DNA from: Actinopolymorpha rutila
Lineage (GTDB): Bacteria > Actinomycetota > Actinomycetes > Propionibacteriales > Actinopolymorphaceae
Length of the DNA: 64,000 nucleotides
Assembly (NCBI RefSeq): GCF_013407855.1
Contig: NZ_JACBZH010000001.1
Location: forward strand, 3,038,001-3,102,000
Reading direction: 5' to 3'
Each line of letters begins with the position of its first letter. Within the stretch, counting starts at the first letter, position 1. The notes under the pieces are model-generated. The model was not told where the DNA came from. It was given only the letters and a program-made list of their open reading frames with translations, and ran no database searches. The position numbers were made by a program, and so were the translations under genes. Below, in pieces: positions 1 through 8,467 of this stretch.

Positions 1-26
1 ACCTTGAAGTAGTCGCGAAGATCCAC
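1..26 (-). CDS. Partial 5' end of a probable polysaccharide chain-length determinant / tyrosine autokinase gene
   Basis: Only the first eight codons are inside the window: a GTG at 26 followed by residues VDLRDYFK, preceded on the minus strand by a GAGATGAGG Shine-Dalgarno four bases from the start. Actinobacterial Wzz/BY-kinase proteins of exopolysaccharide loci characteristically begin MDLRDYL, and this gene is divergent from a glycan cluster, so that identity is the best inference. It would be an inner-membrane protein setting polymer length or export. The sample is far too short for proof; the call rests on the N-terminal motif, the good ribosome binding site and context. Confidence 0.45.
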
Positions 27-309
27 GAAGCCTCATCTCGTTCTCGGACAGGGGCGAGGTCCAGTTGCCATGGCGGATAGCGTGCGCACGGCGAAGAATG
101 CCGAGGCCGCAGGTTGAACGTGCGGAACCGATAGTGGCATCTTCGTCCCTTAATTTCGAGGACATCCGCGAAATAACTCGGGAACCGGATCTTGTTTCGC
201 GGGCGACCTCGAATTCTTGATCTTGTCGGCCGTCCGACTCTGCGCGACACGAATTTCGGAAGGCCCGTCGGCTTTGTTCGGATGCGTACACTGCCGTACC
301 GAGGAGCCT
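27..309. promoter_or_regulatory. Divergent intergenic region of the glycan cluster
   Basis: This stretch separates the leftward partial gene from the rightward glycosyltransferase and has no convincing coding frame. An AT-richer patch around 150-200 (with ttaattt and aaataact) is unusual for this DNA and probably holds promoter elements, but no clear -35/-10 pair could be assigned. A GAGGAG ribosome binding site at 301-306 precedes the ATG at 310. Confidence 0.35.
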
Positions 310-1560
310 ATGAGAATCGGTGTTCTGAGTCAGTGGTTCGATCCCGAACCCGGGCCGGCGAGCCTGCCCGGGGTGCTCGCGCGGGGTCTTGCGGACAGAG
401 GTCACGACGTACAGGTGCTGACTGGCTTCCCGCATTATCCGGACGGTCACGTCGCTGCGGGGTACAGAATTCGACGGCGCCTCGACGAAACATTAGAGAA
501 TGTCCATATCAGGCGGGTGGCGTTGTATCCGAGTCACGACTCCTCGGCAGTCAAGCGCACATTGACCTACGGCTCGTTCGCCGCCTCGGCCCTGTTGTCG
601 GGGGTGGAGCGGCTTCGTGGGATGGACGCCGTATGGGTCGGCAACTCGCCCATCACGGTGGCGGCGCCGATGTGGTGGATTCGGCATCGCTACCGGATAC
701 CTGTCCTCCTGCACGTACTCGACCTGTGGCCGGACAGCGTGGCCGCGAGCGGGTTCGTCGGCGACGGGAGGGCCCGAGCCGTCGAGGGCGTCCTGGGTTC
801 CTGGTGCGGGCACATGTACCGCTCCGCGAGCAGGATCGCCCACATCTCTCCAGGGGTGGGGGAGTTGCTGCGGAGTAGAGGCGTACCCGCGGACAAGCTC
901 ACCTACATTCCGCTGTGGGCAGAGGAGCAGTTCACGCGCGCCCAGGTGGAGAACCTGCGTGCCGAGCTCGGTCTGGCCGAGAACCACCTCGTGCTGGTCT
1001 ATGCGGGCACGCTCGGCAGGACACAGGGGCTGGAGTCGCTGGTCGACGCGTGCGCGAAGGTGGACGATCCCAACTTCCGTTGCCTGGTTGCGGGTTCGGG
1101 GGTGGCCGACGCGGAGCTGCGCCGGCGCGCGCAGGAGGTGGGAGCCGGCAACGTTCGCTTCCTCGGTCGCGTACCGAAGGACCGCATGCCCGCGCTGATG
1201 GCGACCGGTGACATCCACTATGTGAGTCTTCGCCCCTCGCCGATGGCCGCGTACACCATGCCGAGCAAGGTGCAGGCGATCCTGGCCGCGGGCAGGGCCA
1301 TGCTGGTCGCCGCGGACGGCGACGTCGCCGCCGTGGCACGTGAGAGCGGAGCCGGGATCCCGGTCGGGGCCGCCCACGCCGCGGGGGTGCAGGACGGGAT
1401 CCGGCGCGCGACCGCACTGGGGCGGGACAACCTGCGAGTCCTCGGCGAGCGCGGACGCGACTACTACCACCGCACGTTCTCCGCGGAGACAGGCGTGGCC
1501 CGCGTGGAGAGTGCACTGGCTGAGATCGCCCGGCCGGAGGTGGCCCATGTCTCCGGGTGA
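310..1560 (+). CDS. Glycosyltransferase family 4, WbuB/WcaI-like
   Basis: A 416-residue GT-B fold glycosyltransferase that would transfer a sugar from a nucleotide-sugar donor to a lipid-linked acceptor on the cytoplasmic face of the membrane. The N-terminal MRIGVLSQWFDPEPG and the later HVLDLWPDS are typical of WbuB/WcaI-type enzymes, and the C-terminal half carries the GT4 elements VYAGTLGRTQGLESL and FLGRV. In E. coli O26-type clusters WbuB follows fnlABC and is thought to add N-acetyl-L-fucosamine; here the capE- and capF-like genes follow immediately, so FucNAc transfer is a reasonable inference. The start at 310 is chosen for its GAGGAG site; an upstream in-frame ATG at 217 adds residues that do not look like the family. 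Its stop overlaps the next start. Confidence 0.82.
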   Translation: MRIGVLSQWFDPEPGPASLPGVLARGLADRGHDVQVLTGFPHYPDGHVAAGYRIRRRLDETLENVHIRRVALYPSHDSSAVKRTLTYGSFAASALLSGVERLRGMDAVWVGNSPITVAAPMWWIRHRYRIPVLLHVLDLWPDSVAASGFVGDGRARAVEGVLGSWCGHMYRSASRIAHISPGVGELLRSRGVPADKLTYIPLWAEEQFTRAQVENLRAELGLAENHLVLVYAGTLGRTQGLESLVDACAKVDDPNFRCLVAGSGVADAELRRRAQEVGAGNVRFLGRVPKDRMPALMATGDIHYVSLRPSPMAAYTMPSKVQAILAAGRAMLVAADGDVAAVARESGAGIPVGAAHAAGVQDGIRRATALGRDNLRVLGERGRDYYHRTFSAETGVARVESALAEIARPEVAHVSG

Positions 1561-2605
1561 CCCGGCAACCAGACCGGCCACCGACATGGACGGTGCCGTC
1601 GTCGGCATCACCGGCGGGACCGGTTCCTTCGGGGCGACGATGGTCGAGCGGCTGCTGTCGCGGAACGTTCACGCCGTGCATGTTCTGAGCCGGGACGAGG
1701 CCAAGCAGGACGCCATGCGGCGGCGCTTCGCCGACCACCGGCTGAAGCTCTTCCTCGGTGACGTCCGGGATCCGCGAAGCGTACGGGAAGCGGTGTCCGG
1801 CACCGACTACATCTTCCACGCCGCGGCCCTCAAGCAGGTGCCCTCGTGCGAGTTCTTCCCACAGCAGGCGGTGAGCACCAACGTTCTCGGCAGTCGGAAC
1901 GTCGTCGAGGCCGCGGCCGCGGCCGGAGTGCGGTCGGTGGTCTGCCTCAGTACGGACAAGGCGGTTTACCCGGTCAACGCGATGGGCATGTCCAAGGCCC
2001 TGATGGAGAAGACCGCGCAGGCATTCGCGAGAAACAACCCCGGCTCCGCGACCGTCGTCTCGGTGACGAGGTACGGCAACGTGATGTACTCCCGCGGCTC
2101 GGTCATCCCGATGTTCGTGGAGCAGTTGCGGGCGGGCCGGCCGTTGACGATCACCGAGCCGACGATGACCCGCTTCATGATGACGCTGGCAGAGTCGGTG
2201 GAGTTGGTGGAGCACGCGTTCGTCCACGCCGAGCCCGGTGATCTCTTCGTACGCAAGGCCTCCGCCTGCACCGTCGAGACCCTCGCCCGCGCCCTGGCGA
2301 AGCTGCTGGGCTACGGCGAACCGGAGGTCAAGGTGGTGGGACCGCGACACGGGGAGAAGCTCCACGAGACCCTGCTCAGCAGGGAGGAGATGGTGCGCGC
2401 CACCGACCAGGGTGACTACTACCGCGTGCCGTTGGACACGCGGTCGCTGGAGTACGAGGTGTACTTCGACCAGGGTGCCCCGGAGGCCGCGGTGGTGGAG
2501 GACTACTCGTCCGACTCCACCGACCAGCTCGACGTCGGCCAGGCGATGGCTCTGCTCGCGACGATTCCGGAGATCAGGTCGATGATGGAACGGATGCCGC
2601 TGTGA
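1547..2605 (+). CDS. capE: CapE/FnlA-type UDP-GlcNAc 4,6-dehydratase/5-epimerase
   Basis: A 352-residue extended short-chain dehydrogenase. It should convert UDP-GlcNAc to UDP-2-acetamido-2,6-dideoxy-L-arabino-hexulose, the first step to UDP-N-acetyl-L-fucosamine. Visible are the nucleotide-binding GGTGSFG near the N-terminus, the KQVPSCEFFP segment, the active-site region NAMGMSKALME (Met replaces the usual SDR Tyr four residues before Lys, as in CapE/FnlA) and YGNVMYSRGSV. The ATG at 1547 overlaps the preceding gene by 14 bp and has CGGAGG six bases upstream; a second candidate ATG lies at 1586, just before the Rossmann motif. It is coupled to the capF-like gene by a GTGA overlap. Confidence 0.88.
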   Translation: MSPGDPATRPATDMDGAVVGITGGTGSFGATMVERLLSRNVHAVHVLSRDEAKQDAMRRRFADHRLKLFLGDVRDPRSVREAVSGTDYIFHAAALKQVPSCEFFPQQAVSTNVLGSRNVVEAAAAAGVRSVVCLSTDKAVYPVNAMGMSKALMEKTAQAFARNNPGSATVVSVTRYGNVMYSRGSVIPMFVEQLRAGRPLTITEPTMTRFMMTLAESVELVEHAFVHAEPGDLFVRKASACTVETLARALAKLLGYGEPEVKVVGPRHGEKLHETLLSREEMVRATDQGDYYRVPLDTRSLEYEVYFDQGAPEAAVVEDYSSDSTDQLDVGQAMALLATIPEIRSMMERMPL

Positions 2606-3714
2606 AGGTCGTTGTCACGGGAGGGCACGGATTTCTCGGCTGGCATCTCCGGGTGCGCCTGCGAGCGTTCACCGACCACACTGTCGTGGCAATCGGCCGC
2701 GCGGAGTGGGACCGGCTGGACGCCGAGCTGAAGGATGCCGACGCCCTGATCCATCTGGCGGGGGTCAACCGCGGGACGGACCACGAGGTCGAGCACGGCA
2801 ACGTCCGGCTGGCGCAGATGGCCGGCCGGGCGGTTCGCGACAGCGGACAGTTGTCGTGCGTCGTCTTCGCCAACTCCGTCCATGCAGAGGCCGACACGCC
2901 GTACGGACGTGGGAAGGCCCAGGCCGGGATCCTGCTGGCGGACAGCGCGACGACCTGCGGTGCTCGTTTCGTCGACGTGGTGCTGCCCAACCTGTTCGGC
3001 GAACACGGCCGGCCCAACTACAACTCCTTCGTCGCGACCTTCGCACATGCCGTGGTGGACGAACAGAACCCGACCGTGCAGGACCGGCAGGTCGAGTTGC
3101 TGCACGTCCAGCAGGCGGCGGCGGCGCTGATCGACGTGCTGGGCCCGGAGCACCCGGAGATGGTGCGCCCACGAGGCGAGTACACCTCCGTCGGCGAGGT
3201 GTTGGAAGCCCTTCGCGACATGCATCATCTGTACCGGGGCGGTGAGTTTCCGGCGCTGACCACGCAACTCGAGGTCGACCTGTTCAACACGCTCCGGGCG
3301 GCCATGTTCCCCCGGGCCTATCCGATGCGGCCGGCGTCCCATCATGACGAGCGCGGAAGGCTGGTGGAGTGCGTCCGGGCACACGGCGGCACCGGGCAGA
3401 CCTTCGTGTCCACGACCAGGCCGGGGGTGACGAGGGGAGAACACTTCCACCTGGAGAAGGTCGAACGCTTCCTCGTCGTGCGTGGGCGTGCGCTGATCAG
3501 TCTCCGCCGGCTCTTCCACGACGAAGTGATCTCCTTCGCGGTGTCCGCCGACGCCCCCGCGATCGTCGACATGCCGACGATGTGGGTCCACAACATCGTC
3601 AACACCGGCGACGACGAACTTGTGACGCTCTTCTGGACACACACGCTGCACGACCCGCTCGCCCCGGACACCTTCGCCGAGCAGGTCCGGCCGGAACTCG
3701 GGGGCCCGGGGTGA
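2602..3714 (+). CDS. capF: CapF/FnlB-type bifunctional UDP-FucNAc pathway reductase
   Basis: At 370 residues this matches the usual CapF length. The N-terminal SDR domain has GGHGFLG and a YGRGK catalytic pair (YxxxK); the C-terminal third is an RmlC-like cupin with GEHFHLEKVE and a late HN motif likely to bind a metal. In the characterised pathway CapF takes the CapE product, epimerises C3 through the cupin and reduces C4 with NADPH to UDP-2-acetamido-2,6-dideoxy-L-talose. The GTG start overlaps the capE stop (GTGA), and its own stop overlaps the next GTG in the same way, so all four genes from 310 are tightly coupled. Confidence 0.87.
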   Translation: MKVVVTGGHGFLGWHLRVRLRAFTDHTVVAIGRAEWDRLDAELKDADALIHLAGVNRGTDHEVEHGNVRLAQMAGRAVRDSGQLSCVVFANSVHAEADTPYGRGKAQAGILLADSATTCGARFVDVVLPNLFGEHGRPNYNSFVATFAHAVVDEQNPTVQDRQVELLHVQQAAAALIDVLGPEHPEMVRPRGEYTSVGEVLEALRDMHHLYRGGEFPALTTQLEVDLFNTLRAAMFPRAYPMRPASHHDERGRLVECVRAHGGTGQTFVSTTRPGVTRGEHFHLEKVERFLVVRGRALISLRRLFHDEVISFAVSADAPAIVDMPTMWVHNIVNTGDDELVTLFWTHTLHDPLAPDTFAEQVRPELGGPG

Positions 3715-4355
3715 GCTACCCGGGCGTCCGGGAGAGTGACACGGCCTGTCCGGACGTGGGCGCGCTGCGGTCGGACGATGTGGTCGCCGCCGCCCGTCTG
3801 CACGCTCGATCCTTCTCGCGCTTCTTCCTGACCAGTCTCGGTGAGCGGTTCCTCCGGGAGTTCTACCGCGGTTTCGTGGAGGACCCTGCCGCGGTGACGA
3901 TGGTGGCGCGAGATGCCGCCGGCGCGGTCGTCGGTGTGGTCGTCGGGACGGTGGTACCCGATCAGTTCTTCCGTCGCATGCTGCGCAGGCAACTGGGACC
4001 CCTGCTGGTGGCCAGTCTGTTGGCAGTGCTCCGGCGTCCGACCGCTGTGGTGCGCCTGCTCCGTGGGCTGAGGTATCGCGGCGGGCTCCCGATCCTGGTA
4101 CGGGGTGCGCTACTGAGCTCCATCTGTGTCGATCCCGACCTGGAGGCCTCCGGCATCGGGCGCCAACTGCTGGGGGCCTGGTGGTCCGCCGTACAGGCCC
4201 GTGGCGGCACCCACGCCTACCTGTCCACCGACGCCGACGGAAACGATCGGGTCAACCGCTTCTACCAGCGGGCCGGCTGGGAGTTGCTCGGTAGTTATCG
4301 CGTTTCTGGGGGACGACGGATGAACTGCTACGGGATCTCGGCGCCCTCCGGCTGA
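3711..4355 (+). CDS. GNAT family N-acetyltransferase
   Basis: A 214-residue protein with the GNAT acetyl-CoA fold: a long N-terminal part with RSFSRFF, then VVGVVVGTVV, SSICVDPDLEASGIGRQLL (the acetyl-CoA pyrophosphate-binding Q/RxxGxG/A loop reads EASGIGRQL), and NRFYQRAGW near the end. Members of this type recur in polysaccharide loci. Because a 4-aminotransferase and a bacillosamine-type dehydratase are close by, it may acetylate the 4-amino group of a UDP-aminosugar, as PseH does in a related pathway, though the Campylobacter enzyme PglD belongs to another fold. That role is inference. The start is a GTG overlapping the capF stop. Confidence 0.72.
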   Translation: MSYPGVRESDTACPDVGALRSDDVVAAARLHARSFSRFFLTSLGERFLREFYRGFVEDPAAVTMVARDAAGAVVGVVVGTVVPDQFFRRMLRRQLGPLLVASLLAVLRRPTAVVRLLRGLRYRGGLPILVRGALLSSICVDPDLEASGIGRQLLGAWWSAVQARGGTHAYLSTDADGNDRVNRFYQRAGWELLGSYRVSGGRRMNCYGISAPSG

Positions 4356-4507
4356 GACACGGCTTTCCGAGTACGGTTTCGCCGACAAAGGCGTGCGCGG
4401 ATTTCTGCCGTGCGATCCGACGCCGAATTGGGATTTTCTCAGATCGCCCCGTCTGGCGGCCGGGCTCATGTTCTTCGGCTTAACTGGCCCACGGAGGGTC
4501 GTGTCCC

Positions 4508-6400
4508 ATGGGAGCTCACTATGACGCGGCCGGATACGGGGGGATCAGGGTGAAGCGTGAGCTGAGAACTCTCGCCCGGCGGCCGGTTGTACTCGTCGGC
4601 CTGGACGGTGCTGCCTGGCTGCTTTCGATGGCGACGTTCGCCGCACTTCGGATGGATGTCGCGGAGGGAAACGGTCCCGTTCCGTGGGGCGGCGTGATCA
4701 CGCTCGGTCTGGCCGCGACCATGTTGGAGGCCGCTTTTGGCTGGGTGGTGCGTCTGCACCAGGGGCGCGCGACGATGGGCAGCTTCGAGGAGATGCTGCT
4801 GCTCGGCGGGGTGACCGGATCCGTCGGGATCGTCATCGTGATCGCCAACGCGGTAGCCTCCGAACCGCTCGTCCCGAGGTCGGTTCCGGTCGCAGCCTCC
4901 TTCATGACCTTTGCCCTGGTGGCCTGGTGGCGTGCCGGATGGCGGCGGTACCGGGAGATCGGAGGACGGAACCACGCTGACACCGGGAGCACGCCCGTTC
5001 TGATCTTCGGTGCCGGGGACGGTGGCAGCCAGCTTGTGGACTCGATGCTGCGGGACTCCAAGCGGACCTGGCGACCGGTCGGCCTGTTGGACGACGATCC
5101 GCACAAGCGATTCCGACGACTGCGCGGGGTACCTGTGCTGGGCACCTTCGGCGACCTTGCCGGCGTGGTCGCGCAGACCGGCTGCCGCAAGCTGGTGGTG
5201 GCGATCCCCAGCGCCGGTGCGCAGTTGATGCGTACGGTCGAGAGTCGCGCGACGGCCCTCGGCCTGGACCTCAAGGTTCTGCCCGGCGTCGCCGAGTTGC
5301 TCAACGGCCAGGTGGCGGTCTCGGACATGCGCAGCCTGGAGATGGGCGATCTGCTCGGCCGGCATCAGATCGACACCGACGTCGGTGCGGTGGCGGGTTA
5401 CCTCACCGGCCAGAGGGTTCTCGTCACCGGGGCGGGCGGCTCGATCGGGGCGGAGCTGTGCAGGCAGATCCACCGCTTCGCTCCCGCGCAGCTGATCATG
5501 CTGGACCGGGACGAGTCCGCCCTGCACGCCGTCCAACTGTCCATCCAGGGCAGGGCGATGCTGGACACCCCGGACGTCGTTCTGGCCGACATCAGGGACA
5601 CCCAGCAGATCCTCGACATCCTGGAGAAGCGGCGCCCCGAGGTGGTGTTCCACGCCGCGGCGCTCAAACACCTGCCCATGCTGGAGCAGTATCCGGCCGA
5701 GGCGGTCAAGACCAACGTGTGGGGGACGCTCGCGGTCCTCGACGCGGCGAAGGCCGCCGGCGTACGTCGTTTCGTCAACATCTCGACCGACAAGGCCGCG
5801 AATCCGGTCAGCGTGCTGGGCTACTCGAAAAGAATCGCCGAGGGGCTCACCGCCGCCGCCGCCCTGGACACAGGCGAGACGTTCCTCAGCGTCCGGTTCG
5901 GCAACGTGCTGGGAAGCAGGGGATCGGTCCTCACCGCATTCACTGCCCAGATAGCGGCCGGCGGCCCGGTGACGGTGACCGACCCCGAGGTCACCCGCTA
6001 CTTCATGACCGTGCAGGAAGCCGTGCAACTGGTCATCCAGGCGGCCGCGATCGGTGAGGCGGGCGAGGCGCTCGTCCTGGACATGGGCGCTCCGGTACAC
6101 ATCGACGACGTCGCCAGACGGTTGATCGAGATGTCCGGGCGACCTATCGAGGTCGTCTACACCGGACTCCGTCAGGGCGAGAAGGTGCACGAGGAACTCT
6201 TCGGCGCCGGCGAGCCCGACCGCCGGCCCGTTCATCCGTTGGTCTCACACATCGCGGTGCCGGCGGTGGAGCCGGCCACCGTCCAGGCCATCGACCTGTG
6301 GAGTGGTCCTGAGGCGGTGATGGAGACGCTGCGGGAGACCTGCGAGAAGATGAGTGCCGGCGTGAGCACGCGCTCCGTGCCGTCGTCGGTCAGCCGGTGA
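4508..6400 (+). CDS. Membrane nucleotide-sugar 4,6-dehydratase, PglF/CapD-like
   Basis: A 630-residue protein. Four hydrophobic segments occupy about residues 14-140, followed by a first Rossmann domain (VLIFGAGDGGSQLV, about 160) and a second SDR catalytic domain (VLVTGAGGSIGAELC, about 300). Long enzymes of this family (PglF, WbpM, CapD) dehydrate UDP-GlcNAc to the 4-keto-6-deoxy sugar at the inner membrane. The catalytic stretch reads SVLGYSKRIAE: the position four residues before Lys, usually Met or Tyr, is Leu. GGAGG at 4493-4497 supports the ATG at 4508. The 152-bp gap before it suggests its own promoter. Its end overlaps the opposing phosphoglycosyl transferase gene by 11 bp. Confidence 0.86.
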   Translation: MGAHYDAAGYGGIRVKRELRTLARRPVVLVGLDGAAWLLSMATFAALRMDVAEGNGPVPWGGVITLGLAATMLEAAFGWVVRLHQGRATMGSFEEMLLLGGVTGSVGIVIVIANAVASEPLVPRSVPVAASFMTFALVAWWRAGWRRYREIGGRNHADTGSTPVLIFGAGDGGSQLVDSMLRDSKRTWRPVGLLDDDPHKRFRRLRGVPVLGTFGDLAGVVAQTGCRKLVVAIPSAGAQLMRTVESRATALGLDLKVLPGVAELLNGQVAVSDMRSLEMGDLLGRHQIDTDVGAVAGYLTGQRVLVTGAGGSIGAELCRQIHRFAPAQLIMLDRDESALHAVQLSIQGRAMLDTPDVVLADIRDTQQILDILEKRRPEVVFHAAALKHLPMLEQYPAEAVKTNVWGTLAVLDAAKAAGVRRFVNISTDKAANPVSVLGYSKRIAEGLTAAAALDTGETFLSVRFGNVLGSRGSVLTAFTAQIAAGGPVTVTDPEVTRYFMTVQEAVQLVIQAAAIGEAGEALVLDMGAPVHIDDVARRLIEMSGRPIEVVYTGLRQGEKVHEELFGAGEPDRRPVHPLVSHIAVPAVEPATVQAIDLWSGPEAVMETLRETCEKMSAGVSTRSVPSSVSR

Positions 6401-6998
6401 GCACCGCGCGCACGGTCTGGGTGAGGATGCGGAGGTCCCCGGCAAAGCTTCGGCTCTCGACGTATGCCAGGTACATCTCGACCTTGCGGGGGAGTACGAC
6501 GTCGAGATAGTGGCTTTCGGGGTCGGCCGCCAGGGCGAGCTCAGCGGACTCTCGACGGTAGGCGATGGATGCCGGGTCGGTGATGCCGGGGCGCACGGAC
6601 AGGATGCGTTCGCGGGCTTCGGGCGGCCAGCACTCGACGTACTTCGGCACTTCCGGTCGTGGCCCGACCAGGCTCATGTCACCGGCGAGGACGTCGAGCA
6701 GCTGCGGAAGCTCGTCCAGCTTGGTGGCCCGTAGGACGCGGCCCAGGCGAGTGATTCGCGCGTCGGTGTCGGAGGTCACGGCCGGGCCGGCGGAACCGGG
6801 CCGGCGAACGCCGTCCGCCTCCCGCATGGTGCGGAACTTGTGGATGCGGAACCGCTCCCCGCCTTTCCCGACCCGCTCCTGGCGGAACATCGCCTGCCCG
6901 CCGTCCAGCCTGGCCGCGATGGTGAGGACGAGCAGCAAGGGAGAGGCTACGACGAGCATCGTCGCCGCAACGCTCAGGTCCAAAGTACGTTTGAGCAA
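6390..6998 (-). CDS. Small monotopic phosphoglycosyl transferase (PglC-like sugar transferase)
   Basis: At 202 residues this is the minimal PglC-type enzyme: one N-terminal hydrophobic re-entrant helix (LSVAATMLVVASPLLLVL) followed by the catalytic core. The family signatures are all visible: FRQERVGKGGERFRIHKFRTM, TRLGRVLRATKLDELPQL (catalytic Asp-Glu dyad) and GDMSLVGPRPE. Such enzymes move a sugar 1-phosphate from UDP to undecaprenyl phosphate, starting glycan assembly. With a DegT aminotransferase 12 bp upstream in the same operon and a PglF-like dehydratase opposite, a di-N-acetyl-bacillosamine-type substrate is likely, by analogy to pglFEDC. Confidence 0.87.
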   Translation of the reverse strand: MLKRTLDLSVAATMLVVASPLLLVLTIAARLDGGQAMFRQERVGKGGERFRIHKFRTMREADGVRRPGSAGPAVTSDTDARITRLGRVLRATKLDELPQLLDVLAGDMSLVGPRPEVPKYVECWPPEARERILSVRPGITDPASIAYRRESAELALAADPESHYLDVVLPRKVEMYLAYVESRSFAGDLRILTQTVRAVLTG

Positions 6999-7010
6999 CT
7001 TCGCTCCGGA

Positions 7011-8165
7011 TCACCGCAGGACGTCGTGGACCGTCCCGACCACCCGGTCGACGTCCTCGTCGGTCATCCCGGAGTACAACGGGATGCTCACCACCCGGTC
7101 GAACTCGCTGCTGGCGACCGGGAACATCTCGTCCCGCAGTCCGTACCGCTCGCGCCAGTACGAGTGCATGTGCAACGGAATGAAGTGGACGCTGCAGCAC
7201 ACCCCGCGGCGCGACATCTCCGCGATGAACTCGTTCCGGCCCAGCGAGGCGTCGGGCCAGAGCCGGACGACGAACAGGTGCCACGAGTGAACGTCACCGA
7301 CCGGCGCCTCCAGCGGCAGATCGAGCGGGAGATCGGCGAACGCGGCCCGATAACGCTCGGCGATCCGCTCGCGTCGCAGGTGCATCTTCTCGGCCCGGTC
7401 GAGTTGGACCAGCCCGATGGCAGCAGCAGTGTCGGTGAGGTTGTACTTGTATCCCGCTGCCGCGATGTTGTAACGCCAGGCGGGACGGTCGCTGCGGTAC
7501 CTGTCGAAAGCATTGCGGTCGATGCCGTGCAACCTGGTCATCCGGACGCGGTTCGCCAGGCCGCTGTCTCGGGTGACCAGCATCCCGCCCTCTCCCGTCG
7601 TGATCGTCTTCGTGGCATAGAAGCTGAAGACAGTCGCCGCACTGTGCCCGCCGCCGACGGGTATGCCCTCGCTCGCACTGGGAAACGCATGCGCCGCATC
7701 CTCGACGGCGTGCAGGTGATGCCGGGCGGTGAAGTCGTGAAGCTGAGACGGTGACATCGCCCTACCCGCGAAGTGGACCGGGAGAACGGCCCGCGTGTTT
7801 CCTGTGACCTTGCGCTCGGCGTCGGCCAGATCGAGATTGAGGGTCACCGGGTCGCTGTCGACGAACACGACCCTGGCACCCAGGTGAACGACGACCTCCG
7901 CGGTCGCGCTGAACGTCCACGTGGGCACAAGAACCTCGGCGCCGGGACCGATCCCGAGGGCCTCCAGTGCCAGATGCAGACCGGCGGTGGCGGAGTTCAG
8001 AGCGACCGCCTGCACACCGCCACCAAAGAGGGCGGCGAACCGGCGCTCGAATTCCTCGACGCGGGGTCCGCTGGACAACCAACCGGACCGCAGCGCGTCC
8101 GAGACCGCCTGGATCTCCTCCTCGCTTATGTCCGGTAGCGCGAAGGGGAGAGTGCGATCGGCCAT
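7011..8165 (-). CDS. DegT/DnrJ/EryC1 family sugar aminotransferase
   Basis: A 384-residue PLP-dependent aminotransferase for a 4-keto nucleotide sugar. The PLP lysine lies in FYATKTITTGEGGM, and VLVPTWTFSATAE and EDAAHAF are family landmarks. It would convert the product of the PglF-like dehydratase to the 4-amino sugar (PglE-like role), with glutamate as donor. The ATG at 8165 (MADRTLPFALPDI) has a GGGGG stretch upstream; an in-frame GTG at 8210 would add 15 residues that do not resemble family members. It leads a two-gene operon with the phosphoglycosyl transferase. Confidence 0.86.
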   Translation of the reverse strand: MADRTLPFALPDISEEEIQAVSDALRSGWLSSGPRVEEFERRFAALFGGGVQAVALNSATAGLHLALEALGIGPGAEVLVPTWTFSATAEVVVHLGARVVFVDSDPVTLNLDLADAERKVTGNTRAVLPVHFAGRAMSPSQLHDFTARHHLHAVEDAAHAFPSASEGIPVGGGHSAATVFSFYATKTITTGEGGMLVTRDSGLANRVRMTRLHGIDRNAFDRYRSDRPAWRYNIAAAGYKYNLTDTAAAIGLVQLDRAEKMHLRRERIAERYRAAFADLPLDLPLEAPVGDVHSWHLFVVRLWPDASLGRNEFIAEMSRRGVCCSVHFIPLHMHSYWRERYGLRDEMFPVASSEFDRVVSIPLYSGMTDEDVDRVVGTVHDVLR

Positions 8166-8467
8166 GCCAGCCCCCACGAAACGTTGTGAGCGAATAGGTG
8201 AAGAAGTCACGGTTCCCTGTGTTCGGTACGTTCCCCTTCCCGGAATACGGCTAATCAGAGACTGGTGAGAGTTCCCCCAACTCCACCGTTTCCTGTCTGG
8301 ATGGGCACCCGGCTCGTGGACGTTATGAAAATCTCACTCTGCGGTGCCGTGCCGACGGTCCGACAAGAATGCCCCTGATGTCCGTAATACTCGGGCACGT
8401 ACGGTTGGGCGCACCAGGATTCGCCCACGTTTCCAGCGCCGGCTGCGCGGCGGGTGAGGAGTTGTGC
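8166..8467. promoter_or_regulatory. Divergent promoter region between aminotransferase and capG-like gene
   Basis: About 300 bp without a gene, less GC-rich than its flanks. On the plus strand CCGACA (8360-8365) and TAATAC (8385-8390) are a possible -35/-10 pair for the capG-like gene, although the 19-bp spacer is long. GTGAGGAG just before the GTG at 8468 is a clear ribosome binding site. No leftward promoter could be assigned with confidence. Confidence 0.35.
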
